Origin: Exophiala sp. HKRS030
Taxonomy: Eukaryota; Ascomycota; Eurotiomycetes; Chaetothyriales; Herpotrichiellaceae
Reading direction: 5' to 3'
DNA: 64,000 nucleotides
Assembly: GCA_023897205.1 (NCBI GenBank)
Contig: JAHWDD010000004.1
Coordinates: forward strand, 1,488,001 to 1,552,000
Part shown: positions 11,028 to 21,403 of the stretch, piece by piece
How the letters are laid out: each line of letters starts with the position of its first letter
Numbering within the stretch: position 1 is the stretch's first letter
The notes under the pieces: generated by a model
The model's input: only the letters and a program-made list of their open reading frames with translations
The model's database searches: none
Told to the model about the DNA's origin: nothing
Made by a program: the position numbers and the translations under genes

Positions 11028-11066
11028 CTCTAATAATATGCAGTAGTCAGTACCGTGACTCATTTT
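11022..11066. repeat. 45-bp repeat copy B (matches 7427-7471)
   Basis: Joins directly onto the end of the duplicated MFS fragment. Its first bases (AAACTT) are shared by the MFS intron at 14061-14066 and by repeat copy A, so the junction lies in a few bases of common sequence. Confidence 0.65.
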
Positions 11067-12911
11067 AAATAAAAAGAGGGTGTTGGAACACTTTGGACTG
11101 ACTGTGAGGAGTTCATTTCAAAACAGCTGCTCTGACTGCGGCGGAGATTTACCTCCGTCCACCCCATGACAACGGACCAGACTGTCGTCAGTGCCTGGCA
11201 TTTCGATTCAATTTCAGCGCGGAAACACATCAGCAAACAAGTATAAAGCGCTATAGACAAGATCAACAGCACAGCTACCACAGATGGGTGAAAATTGTTC
11301 ATGAGGCCGGAGAGAAAGCCATCTTCGGCTTTCGTATCTCAGTCAACAAGTCAGAACCAGGCTTTCAGGTCCAACAGTCAGCACCGAGTACACAGCGGAA
11401 ACCCTTCCACGTGTCGACCTGCATCATGTTATAGACACTTCCAAGGCACGTGCGAAGCCCTACCACCGGACAGACGACCACCATCCTCTTCCGACATTGG
11501 TTGAAAAGGACTTGGTGCGAAGGGATATCACGACATTCAACCTCAGATGCCGCCAGGTAGCGTGCCCACGGACGCCGTTCCCTAGTTCTGCAAGAAGCAG
11601 ATCGTATATCAAACCACCAAACATTCTTGCCCTTCGTCCGGCTTGGACGCCACTTACCTCGGCTTGGTTATGGACACAGTGAACGAAATTCTTATCCTGG
11701 CATGCATGGCCCTCGACCGAGCCGCGTCCATCCCACAGGAACCTGGACATGGGAAACTGTTCACCGCCAAGGACTTGGGCTGTCTCCGGCAGTGGCAGCT
11801 TGAGGAAAATGTTGGGATAGCGACAGGAATACTACGTCGTGGCAGGGACAATCCGCCCACGACTGTCTCCCTTGCTGGGAACTGATATCTCGCTGCATGC
11901 AAGGCCAATTCTGGGCTTTCTTGGCGCCCAGGGCGGAGCACTTGCCGCCAAGCACTTTCTGGCCTCGTCCAAGATCTCTCCCCTGCTTGTCCGACTTCTT
12001 AATCCTCTATCTTCTCCTTCTCGAAGCTGTCAAGCCGTTTATATGATCCAGATCCGGTGTGATTCCCGGTGATGGCTGAGTAAGTTGCATGAAGCCAAGC
12101 TCGAGATCTCCTCCCTCAATCTGTTAATATTCCGCCCGTCCGTCGACTATCTCAGGATGGCAGCCAATCAATATGTGAGCCTGTATTTGCTGGCCCATGT
12201 TTTCTCCCCCGTACAAGTTCACCCCGTATCGCAAACCACCGAGGCTGTACTTCTGCACAACCGTCAGCAATTGCCGTGCTTGTCATCCAGGCTAAATGGA
12301 CACGCGCCATGGGAGCTAGACATGTGCTCATCTACGCCAAGTCCAGCCACAATCCTGGGCACCGGCCTCTTATGTACCATGGGAACAGCCTTTGTGTTGA
12401 TATCAAGAAGGATCATCATACTTCCTTGACGTTGGCCCAGGCATATCGGTATCAATGTCATGCTTGGACGATATTAAGGTAACTCCACCACTGTCCCGAA
12501 CGAGCTGGTCTCCTTTGCTCCGGAGCAAGAAGCCCCAGTTGTTGAGCACTGCTGGCTCTGATTGTTGAGAAGCAACAGTTGGCAGCAGGGTCATGGCGAG
12601 CACAGCCTCTTTTGATACGTGGGTCTGGGGAACGTGGACTGGGGAGTTGTGCTGCTGGCTCATGCTACACGGGGAAAGTGGGCTTTGGGTTCCCCCGATG
12701 TTCTACGTATCCCGAATCAATGTGAGTGTCACGACCCCGATCCGCAGGATCTATATATTACTTCGTCATACCCGCATTTTGCCCACAGTGCTCCTCCAGA
12801 TTTCTCTCCACGTCCCTTAACCTCTCGAGCAAACCTATGTGTGATTGACGTGTTCTCTATTGCCCCGTCCGTGCCCACAGTCTCAAATCAACCGCACCCT
12901 ACGATTCAATC
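11067..12911. other. Non-coding stretch with possible decayed minus-strand coding remnants
   Basis: About 1.85 kb with no gene I can name. Several minus-strand frames have protein-like composition: about 11060-11302 (a start with a hydrophobic segment, NNFHPSVVAVLLILSIALY), 11460-11750 (with SVEGHACQDKNFVHCVHNQAE) and 12403-12663 (with VLNNWGFLLRSKGDQLVRD). They are interrupted by stops and frame changes and do not join into one model across GT-AG introns that I can find. The last few hundred bases are presumably the promoter of the MFS gene starting at 12912. Confidence 0.4.
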
Positions 12912-14781
12912 ATGGCCATCTCTGGAGTCGACGTCCCTGTCGAGCCTCTTCAATCCAAGGAAGATGTCGAGACTATAGAGACAGCCTCCAACAGTTCACA
13001 GGAGGCGGTGGGGTTTGACAAGAAGGCCACCAAAAGGTTGATCAGGAAGATGGACTGGGCTCTTCTCCCTTTTCTGGCACTTCTATATCTTCTCTCTTTT
13101 CTTGATCGAACGAACATCGGGAATGCTCGTCTTGCCGGTATCGAGGAGGACCTTGGCATGTCAGGATTGGACTATAATGTTGGTTACTGCTTCTGAACCG
13201 CGGTCTTATGTGGCTTCTGACTTTGGTGCAGGTTGCCCTTGCGATCTTTTTCCCCTTTTATGTCGCCGTGGAGCCGGCTTCCAACCTTATGATGAAACGA
13301 ACCCGCCCCTCAATCTGGATTCCGATTATCATGGTCGCCTGGGGTGTATGCTGCACACTGATGGGTCTTGTACACAACTACGCCGGTCTGCTTGCTGCCC
13401 GAGCTGCCTTGGGTATAGCTGAAGGTGGCTTGTTTCCTGGAGTTACATTTTATATTACACTGTAGGCCTGTCATGGCTCTCTCGTTACTAATCTCTGCTA
13501 ACTGATAGCGTACAGATGGTATCGACGACACGAATGTGGTCTCAGGATGGTTAGTCACAGCCCCACTCATGTGTCCGATGAGTGTTATTTTCTGACACCG
13601 TGTTATAGGCGATCTTCTTCTCAGCCGCCACTGCCGCGGGTGCGTTTGGTGGTTTGCTGGCGAGAGCTATCATCGAAATGGATGGAATTGGTGGCAAGGC
13701 AGGGTGGGCATGGATTTTTATCATCGAAGGCCTAATCACGCTTCTTGTTGGTATGTATTGATCAAGAGATCTACTTCGGCTTTACACTATACTGACGAAA
13801 TTACCTAGCTGGCATCGCATTCCTTGTTATGAATGACTACCCAGCTACTGCCAAGTTTCTAACCTCAGCCGAGAGAGAAGAAGTCACTCGTCGTCTCGAG
13901 CACGATAGAAGCTCTCTTGCCGATGAATTTGATATGAAGTACTTCTGGCACGCCGTTAAAGACTGGAAGATCTGGGTCCATATGTTCATTACCATCGGGT
14001 ACAGCAGATATCCCTTTATCCCCCGATCTTTCGACATTGTTTTTTTTTTGGCTAACAAGCAAACTTTGATAGTATCTATACGCCATTATACTCGATCTCT
14101 CTCTTCCTGCCCACCATCGTCAAGACTCTGGGTTACACCAACGAAAAGGCCCAGCTCATGACTGTGCCGCCTTACATCGTGGCCTGCTTTTGTTGTATCA
14201 CCGGAGGCTTTGCCGCAGACAAACTCAAGACTCGCGGCCTGTTCATGATCGGGTTCAACATCACCGCACTGATTGGTCTGATCATGCTCATTTCCTCGCA
14301 AAACCCTCATGTCAAATATACGGGCTGTTTTCTGTTTGCTGCCGGGATCTACCCGAACGTTCCCCAGGGTGTGGCGTGGAATGGTAACAATATTGGCGGA
14401 TCTGTCAAGCGTGGCGTTGGTATAGCTATGCACGTTGGATTCGGTATGTTTTTTTGTCTCCATTCTGTCCCCCTGTCATTGGGTCACCTTTCTATCATGG
14501 CGTACCTAACGTGTTGTGCGTGGTCAGGTAATCTCGGTGGTGCGATTTCAGGGTTCATTTACCTTTCCAAGGATTCACCCGAGTTCACACAGGGTCATGC
14601 CATTTTGATCGCCATGATCTCTATGAGTACGTGTCTCTGCATCTTTATGACGTTGTACCTTCGACGAGAGAATGCCCGACGCGATCGAGAGTACAAGAGT
14701 CCGGCAGAGTACAATGCAAACGATAAGCACGCTGAGAGGGAAAAGGGTGACAATGCCACATTCTTTCGCTATACTACTTGA
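12912..14781 (+). CDS. MFS transporter, anion:cation symporter type (allantoate/nicotinate permease-like, Dal5/Tna1 family)
   Basis: A plasma-membrane symporter for small organic anions. Seven exons, introns 13179-13231, 13462-13515, 13550-13608, 13751-13808, 13999-14072 and 14444-14527, give 495 residues with phases that fit. The first membrane segment region has the family pattern WALLPFLALLYLLSFLDRTNIGNARLAGIEEDL (read as WALLPFLALLYLLSFLDRTN, then IGNARLAGIEEDL). The loop after TM4 reads ARAALGIAEGGLFPG, the 'R...G..E.G..PG' signature of this subfamily. The second half starts with GIYTPLYSISLFLPTIVK. The C-terminus (YKSPAEYN ... NATFFRYTT) is typical of the fungal members. Part of it is duplicated as a relic at 10.8 kb. 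The exact substrate cannot be told from sequence. Confidence 0.9.
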
Positions 14782-15371
14782 GAGAATGTAAGGCACATTG
14801 TCACGCTGGGTGGTTTTTCCTATGAAACGACGCCCAAAGGGAAGAGAGACAAGGCTGGTTAGAGAACAAGAGGCTTGTTTGACCCATTGTGGTTGGTTTC
14901 GTCTTGGGTAGATGAGGAAGCGAGAGGAACATGACCAGGGTCTGTGAAGACCCACCTTTGATTCAAATGATGAGGTGATGGGAGGCAGCAAGGATGAAAC
15001 GGATCGGGGGTCGAAATTGGGCTAGGGATTATATGTGTTTTGACACTACACACACTCTCTCCGAGCATATAATGGCCAATTAGATCTTTGGTGACTGGAA
15101 AATCACCAAAAAATCCATCTTTTGTTTTGGGTCAATCTTGTGCCATGTGTACCTAGGTAACGATGTCCAAGAAACTGGTTTTGATTCGTAGTTTTCTCTG
15201 TTCGTCATTGACCTTGATACCTATTTTCCCGGGCCCCCGTGTCATAAAGGTCGTTAAAAAAAATTAAAACGCAGTCGTCTATACCCGAGTTATGTAACTC
15301 ATCACGGACCGTCCATGCAATCATTCACGAGTCTCAATTTTTCAGTGGTCGAGGTACGTAAATTCTTGTCG
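14782..15371. other. Intergenic region between convergent MFS genes
   Basis: About 590 bases holding the two 3' ends. No open frame with a recognisable product; nothing else seen. Confidence 0.5.
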
Positions 15372-17353
15372 TCATGATGTTATGATCTTGCTGCTGTTGC
15401 TGTTGTTGTTCTTGTCGTCGTCGTCGCTGTCGTCGCCCACCGTCGTCGATGTACTTCTCAAATCGTCCATTTCCATCCCCACGTTCAACGCCGCCTCTTC
15501 ATCGTTGATCCGTCCACGACCACGATCGAGTTCGGCCATTGGTATTACTGAAGACGACGACGATGATTGTGATTGTCGTCGTCGTCGTCCTCCTCCTCCT
15601 CCTCTTCTCGTCGTTGCTTCTCCTCCAAGTCCAGCGTGTTTGGTTGTGGTCCGGTCGTCATCATCATTCTCCTCGTGTTGATACAACCTCATGTTTACAA
15701 ACATGGCGTACAGTCCAAAATCGTAAGCCAGTCGACAGACGCCGGCGACGAGGAACGCGATCCAGAAACGGTCGTCCGCCGCCAAAGCTCCGGTGACGCT
15801 GGGACCGGCCATGGCCGCCAGAGTACGGACCATGGCCGTGATGCCCATGACGGCCGTACGTTCCTGCGGTTGGACGACGGCCGCGATGAACGCCGACCGA
15901 GGTGCCTGGTCCATGTTGTTCAGACCCGCCCGGACGAGCAAGAGACAAGAGGTCAACCAGAACCAGGGTGGGAAGGGAAACAACAACACGGCCGCCGACG
16001 AGGGGACGTGGGTGAAGACCATGGTGTTGATGAGGCCGATGTTCCGAGCCAGGGGACCGGCAAAGACTGCCCCGACGGCGCCCAAAAAGTAAGCGATCGA
16101 CGTGACGTCTCCGAGGGCCGATTTGGTTGGGTGGAACTTGACGTCCATGAAGTAATTCGTCAGGGAATAAGGTACCATGCCGTCGGCAAGAGAGTCGACC
16201 GCCAACAGAAACCAAAGTTTGTACATGATCGCCCGTGTGGGCGCCGAGACTTGGGCGAAACGTCGACCGAACCAGGTTGACATGTTACGGAGGCGGGATC
16301 GACCGCCTTTTTCTGGTTCTGGTTCTGGTTCATCTTGTTCCCGTCGCCCAGTGAGGTCTTGATCGTGTTGGTGTCGGTTCTGCCGTTGCTGGAGGGTCGT
16401 ATCGTCCACCTCGTCGTCATCATTCTCTTCCTGTGCTATTTCGACATAGTTCTCATCTTGTGAACCCAAACCCTCCAGTTCACATTCTTTCGTCAAGGGC
16501 AAAACTAGCACCGCATTCACGATCCCCATGAGAGTGTAGACCCAAAACAAGGCGTGGTACGCGTCCACGGGTCTCCAACCCGGTCGATCTTGGAGGAAAT
16601 GAATCACCCTCCCTGAAACTTCGGATCCTATACTAGATCCCAATGTCGACGTCGTGACGTACCATGCCAAAACGTCTGACCTTGATGATGGTGTTGTCAA
16701 TTGTGACAACATTGATCTGTATTGATGTTAGCTCGGCTCGGCTCAGCTTTTGCTTTGCCTATCTTTGCCTTGGTGTACTGGACAATCCCAAGGCTCAAGG
16801 TGATACATACTCTTCAATACTTCTGAATGGACCAAAATCACCACCTGTGACACTCACGACACCCAGTATGGCCGCCACCAACAAGACCCAAAAATTCTCA
16901 AACAGGGCAAACACCACACCAGTCAAGACCATGAGTCCCGATCCTGCCATTAGGACTCTCCGACGACCCACACGGTCGGCGACCAATGTGAGAAAGGTAC
17001 CCAGAAAGACATCGCCCAGGAGTGTCAAGGTCATGAAGATACCAATCTGGTGGTCGGTATAATTTAAAGCGGAGAAGAAGATTGCTTTTATCGTTTCATC
17101 AGTATATCCACATGAAAAGAGTAGAACAAACTTCTTGGGGAGAGGAAGTGGGTGTGCCTGTGTATATTTGAGGAATCGAGGGGTCGATCATACCTAAAAT
17201 CAAAGAATTCGTACCATACGCAAACATACGACATGTCCTGGCCAAGATGATCAGGTATGCGTTACGACCTGTTTGTTGGATCGAGACGATCCCGAATTCA
17301 TGATAGAACCATTTGAATGGACGAGATATCTTGGTCCATGTTGACATTGACAT
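15372..17353 (-). CDS. MFS transporter (drug/efflux-like, YnfM-type) with acidic central loop and low-complexity tail
   Basis: A major-facilitator transporter of 592 residues from three exons (introns 17085-17193 and 16717-16810). TM1-2 and the loop contain LTLLGDVFLGTFLTLVADRVGRRRVL, i.e. LLGD followed by DRVGRRRVL, the MFS loop 2-3 signature. The second half has YKLWFLLAVDSLADGMVPYS and RAGLNNMDQAPRSAF. Between the halves lies a long loop rich in Asp, Glu and Gln (near EENDDDEVDDTTLQQRQNRH), and the last 100 residues hold runs of Asp, Gly/Arg, Ser and Asn. Bacterial and fungal relatives act as efflux carriers; the substrate here is unknown. The repeats in the tail (15.4-15.7 kb) produce long spurious frames on the other strand. 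Confidence 0.82.
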
Positions 17354-18273
17354 TGTCCTGTGAACAGTGTGGACAGTGTGTGGAGCGTGTTGTCGTGTCC
17401 TTCAAAACGGTCTTGTTGCTCCAGAGAGTCGAGTCAAGTGTTGTATCCAAGACGATTCGACTCACAGAGTCAACTACTTCGGTTAGGTAGAGCAGACGAA
17501 ATACAGAGACTTATTGGCAGTCAAAGGTTAGAGGTAGATCGCCAAAGTCGGCAAAGAAGTAAAACCAAACTTCAAAAAAGAGAGAACGAGAATGTAGCAA
17601 GAGTGAAGAAATCAAAACACAAAAACAAAAAGCCGGTTATTCAATTCGTAGAACAAAGTAGATTCACACACCGCCGTCAATTCCCTCGATGGTGCCCGCA
17701 TTTCGCAGGTTTCGCTAAGAAAAAGCTTGGAATTATAGGTAAAAAACAACAACAAAAGACTGTGGAGATGGAGATGGGTAATGCAGCTGCTGAATAGGCT
17801 CCGATATGAGTCAAAAAAAACGTACTCCGGACTCGCAAATGAAGAAATGTCGGACATTCGCCGGGCGCAATATCGGATCAAGTTCCGGGCGGCACAGACC
17901 CCTGCTTAAATAGGTTGCGAGGACAGTACGGAGTACCTAGGTACTTGTAGATAGGTAGGTAGATATGCGGGTCGCCATCACAGGTTCAGTTTGATCAGAC
18001 TCACATGAATGCGATGCGATGTGATAAGTATGGAATAAAGTATTAACGATCCAATACACACACACTAGATACAGTTACTTTCAGCCTTTGAGTGTCCTGA
18101 AACTCAAGTCAAGTACTCGGTCTCAAAACTCCCAACACCAACACCGGTAGTCATGGCTGACATGACTGGCTGACTGACAGTATGATCGTATCGTAACCCA
18201 AAAAAGAGAAGCATCGCTCAATAAGACTCCCTGAGAGGACTCCCTCCCTCTCTCTCTCTCTCTTGCATCCCCC
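17354..18273. other. Intergenic region: promoter of the YnfM-like MFS gene and 3' flank of the next gene
   Basis: About 920 bases. A perfect TACGGAGTA lies at 17927-17935, directly followed by CCTAGGTACTTGTAGATAGGTAGGTAG. A TCTC run ends near 18265 just beyond the stop of the next gene. A frame from 17360 has only charged low-complexity content and is not believed to be a gene. Confidence 0.5.
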
Positions 18274-19932
18274 TTAATAAATATAAGTAAATTCGTCATT
18301 CTTTCGATCCGTCAGGTCCAAAAACGCCTTGTCGCCCAACCTCTGTCCTTGGCCGTCGGTCTCTTCCTCCACGGCGACGTACCTATCCTCCATGGAATGG
18401 TCCTTGATGACGGCGGGTTTGCCATTCTTGACCCTGGTCCTGGACTGCAACTTGTTCAAAAACATCAGATTGGCCAGCTGAATGATGACCACGGCGAAGA
18501 GGGTGACGAAAATGGCCAACGTGCTTCGCAGACCGGGGTGGTACGCGGGGGCCTCTTTTTTGTCGAACAGTAAAGGACCGATGATGTTCCCGGCAGACGA
18601 ACCGGCGTTGTAGAGAGACATGACGACAGATTTCTTGGTGCTGCCTCCGGTGTTGCCGACGATCCACGAAACGATCAAAGGGTTGCCCCCGAACAGGAAG
18701 GCCAGGAGGTAATAGGCGACCAAAAGCCCGGCGGTGGCTCCGTCGTCTCGAGGCAGGCAGTAAAGGACGGCGAGGCCCGCGATGACGGGCAACATCAGCG
18801 ACGCAAGCACGACGGATTTCAGTTTGGCCTTTTGCGCGGCGTACGAGGCCACCAAAATCACGATGAACTGCATGGCGCCAAAGGGCATGTTGAGCAGGGA
18901 AGTCTTGTACTTGTCGAAGCCGACCCCCGACAGAATGAGCGGGCCGAAGGTGTTGGTGACGCTGGCTCCGACGTTGAGCAAAAGGGACATGCCGATCCAG
19001 AGGTAGGTCTTGGGTTCGATGGCCAGTTCGAGGATGTGCGACCACTTGTACTCTCGGTTACCCGTGCCGGTGTTGTTGGCTCGGAGGCGTTCGATGGCCT
19101 GGGCCTTTTCGTGGTCCGTCAGGAACCTCGCCGAAGGGATGTCGTTGTCGAGGTACCACCAGACGACGGGGGCCGAGACGATGGTCACCAGACCGACGAA
19201 TAGGAAAATGATCTGCCACTCGGCCAGGGCGTCGGATTTTATCTTGCCCAGGCCGTAGGAGAGGGCGGAGGCGGCGATGGTGGCGATTCCGTTGGTGCCG
19301 TACCACGCAGCGACGCGGATGGGCTGCTCTGCGCGTCGGTACCACTGGCTGGTGATGACGCTGAAAAGCGGAAGACAGCCACCCTCAAAGAGACCCAGAA
19401 AGAAGCGCGCAGCCATCAGGGAGCTGAAATCATGGCACGCGGCCATCGAGGCTTGGGCGACGCCCCATCCCAGACAGAGGGCGGGCATGAGGATGCGGTG
19501 GGGGACCTTGACGATGAGGACGGACGAAAATGGTTGCCACGCGAGTTGGGCAATGGGCGCGATCGATCCCACCAACGAGTATTGGTTGCCGGTGAGGTTG
19601 CAATCCTTTTGGAGGCCGAAGAGGGCGCCGTATCCCAAAACCGACTTGTCGAGGATCTGAAGGAAGTAAACCCAGACGAGAATGATTAGGATCCTTTTGT
19701 CGGTCTTTCTTCTGATGCGTTTGTTCTGAGACAAGCGTCAGTAACTCGGCAAAGAACGTAAAAAGGGTGTGAAATTTACATCTTCATCTGTGAGTTCGAC
19801 TCGACCAGTCCCGACTATCGAGAGAGCTCGATCGCCGTGTTTCTTTCCCGCCAGGACCAAAGTGGGCTGGCCCGTCTCGACATCCTCGTCATGGGCCATG
19901 TGATTTCTCTTGTCGTCCATCATACTGGCCAT
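18274..19932 (-). CDS. MFS transporter, allantoate permease-like (Dal5 / anion:cation symporter family)
   Basis: 534 residues from two exons (intron 19726-19779). ATG at 19932 starts a 46-residue hydrophilic leader; a second pair of Met codons nearby (19921-19926) is an alternative. TM1 has WVYFLQILDKSVLGYGALFGLQKDCNL (read WVYFLQILDKSVLGYG then ALFGLQKDCNL), the Dal5 subfamily start. The loop between TM4 and TM5 reads ARFFLGLFEGGCLP, matching the subfamily signature. The second half has NTFGPLILSGVGFDKYKTSLLNMPFG, also typical. It would import allantoate, ureidosuccinate or another small carboxylate across the plasma membrane; which one cannot be decided. It is not a close copy of the MFS genes at 12.9 or 45.2 kb. 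Confidence 0.88.
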
Positions 19933-21403
19933 GGTCGGACAGAGAGAGAGAGAGATTGTTGTTGTGGTGACAGGCAGGCGATATGGGATGCCCGATTGTT
20001 GTAGGATGGTTTCGCAGTCCCGAAGTCTGCTCGTTGGTTTGGATGCGAAAGTGATGGGCGGGGTCTAACACCTGGAGGGAAATGGGACGAATTTATAGTC
20101 AATTACAAAAGCATGGGTAAGTGCATTCTGCCTTTCACTTTGACCGCAAGAAGAAAGAAAGACGTCGTCGAGTCGAGTCGAAGCTCGCGAAACCGAACAA
20201 GGGGGGGTGATGAAAAAGGTGTGGGGTCTGGGCATTACAACATACTTTCGACCCTCGTGTTGTTTTTCGCCTCAAGCTCACGAGAGGGAGAGAGACAGAG
20301 CTATCAAGCTTCAAAGGTTATGAAAAAGAAAAGAGACCAATGAGTGATTGCACATGTCATGCTTTGACCGGGGTTGGGTGTTGCAAGACCATGAGATCAT
20401 TGGCGACTCCGTTCAAAGCCTGTGATCAGCCACTTGACTCGACGCTATTTTTCGCCCGGCTCACAGTACACCAACCAAGACAAAGATCAACCCCGCAATC
20501 AATCGAAGGGGAGTGTCGGCGTTTGAACTCCCATCCCAAGGCAGGACGAGCGGAACAGCCGCCGCTTTCTTTCGAGGGCTACTCGTGTTGAGGCTTCCGG
20601 AAAAGGTGACCGTCAACCTATAGCCGGGCGGGTTGTTCTGGGGGGAGGGGGGCGAGAGCCTCTTGGCTCGTTGTCGGCCGTAGCTCCGTCTTGAACCGTC
20701 CGTGGGGGCAGTTGATGATGGTCGTTGGGGGTCCTTGGGGCGGGGGGTGTTTGGGGGTCCCACAGCCACAGTGACCGAGCTCTTGTTCTCTCTCCCTCTT
20801 TGAAGCTTCCCAAAGTCTGGGGAAAGTCGTTTCAATCTGTCGCACTCGAGATTCCAGTGGATCAAATCTTCAATTGCCGAGGGTAAGGTGTTCACCACAC
20901 CTCACGAGATGGCGGCAATTGATCGGAAAGGATTCCTGTCACTGAGGTGCTCCACGGACTGAGCCCAGGGCCGAGCTCAATCTAGGCCTTGATCATTGTC
21001 TCGTGGGGGAATTGCCACGATGAGACTTGTTGCGCGCCATCACTCTCGCGTGCGAGGAACGGCAATGACTCGGAGATCTATGTCGAGGTGATGATTGACC
21101 ATTAAAAGGATAGTAGTCTACTCTAAAAGAGAGCAAAAGTCAAGTCTAAGTCTAATGGCGAACACGAGCGAGCGCGTCGCTTTGCACAAGACCGACTTAT
21201 TTCCTCCAGCCTGTTGACATCTATTGCCATTACCCTTGTCGATATTCATCTTCGTGAATGCTCCCGACTTGCACTTGACATCCCATTGAGTCTTGTGCGG
21301 AACTTATGGAACGGTCGAAATCGTCGGAGGCGTCCAATTGTCCAAACCTTGATGATTTTCCCCCAGGAGTGCAGTTCTCTGCGGAATCTAGGCATGGTAC
21401 CGT
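19933..21403. other. Intergenic region, about 1.5 kb
   Basis: Promoter of the minus-strand MFS gene and 3' flank of the sugar transporter. A GA/TC run sits at about 19941-19957. The minus-strand frame at 20461-20898 (145 codons) has no ATG and Pro/Arg-rich composition, so it is not called. Nothing else recognised. Confidence 0.45.

Noticed and set aside
15573..16280. Plus-strand frame of 235 codons, Ser-rich at its start
   Set aside because: It is the reverse of the trinucleotide-repeat tail and membrane segments of the MFS gene on the minus strand.
17360..17797. Plus-strand frame of 145 codons
   Set aside because: Lies in the promoter of the minus-strand MFS gene; Lys/Arg/Gln-rich low complexity, without a domain.
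20461..20898. Minus-strand frame of 145 codons ending in a hydrophobic stretch
   Set aside because: No ATG at its start, Pro/Arg-rich composition, no family features.
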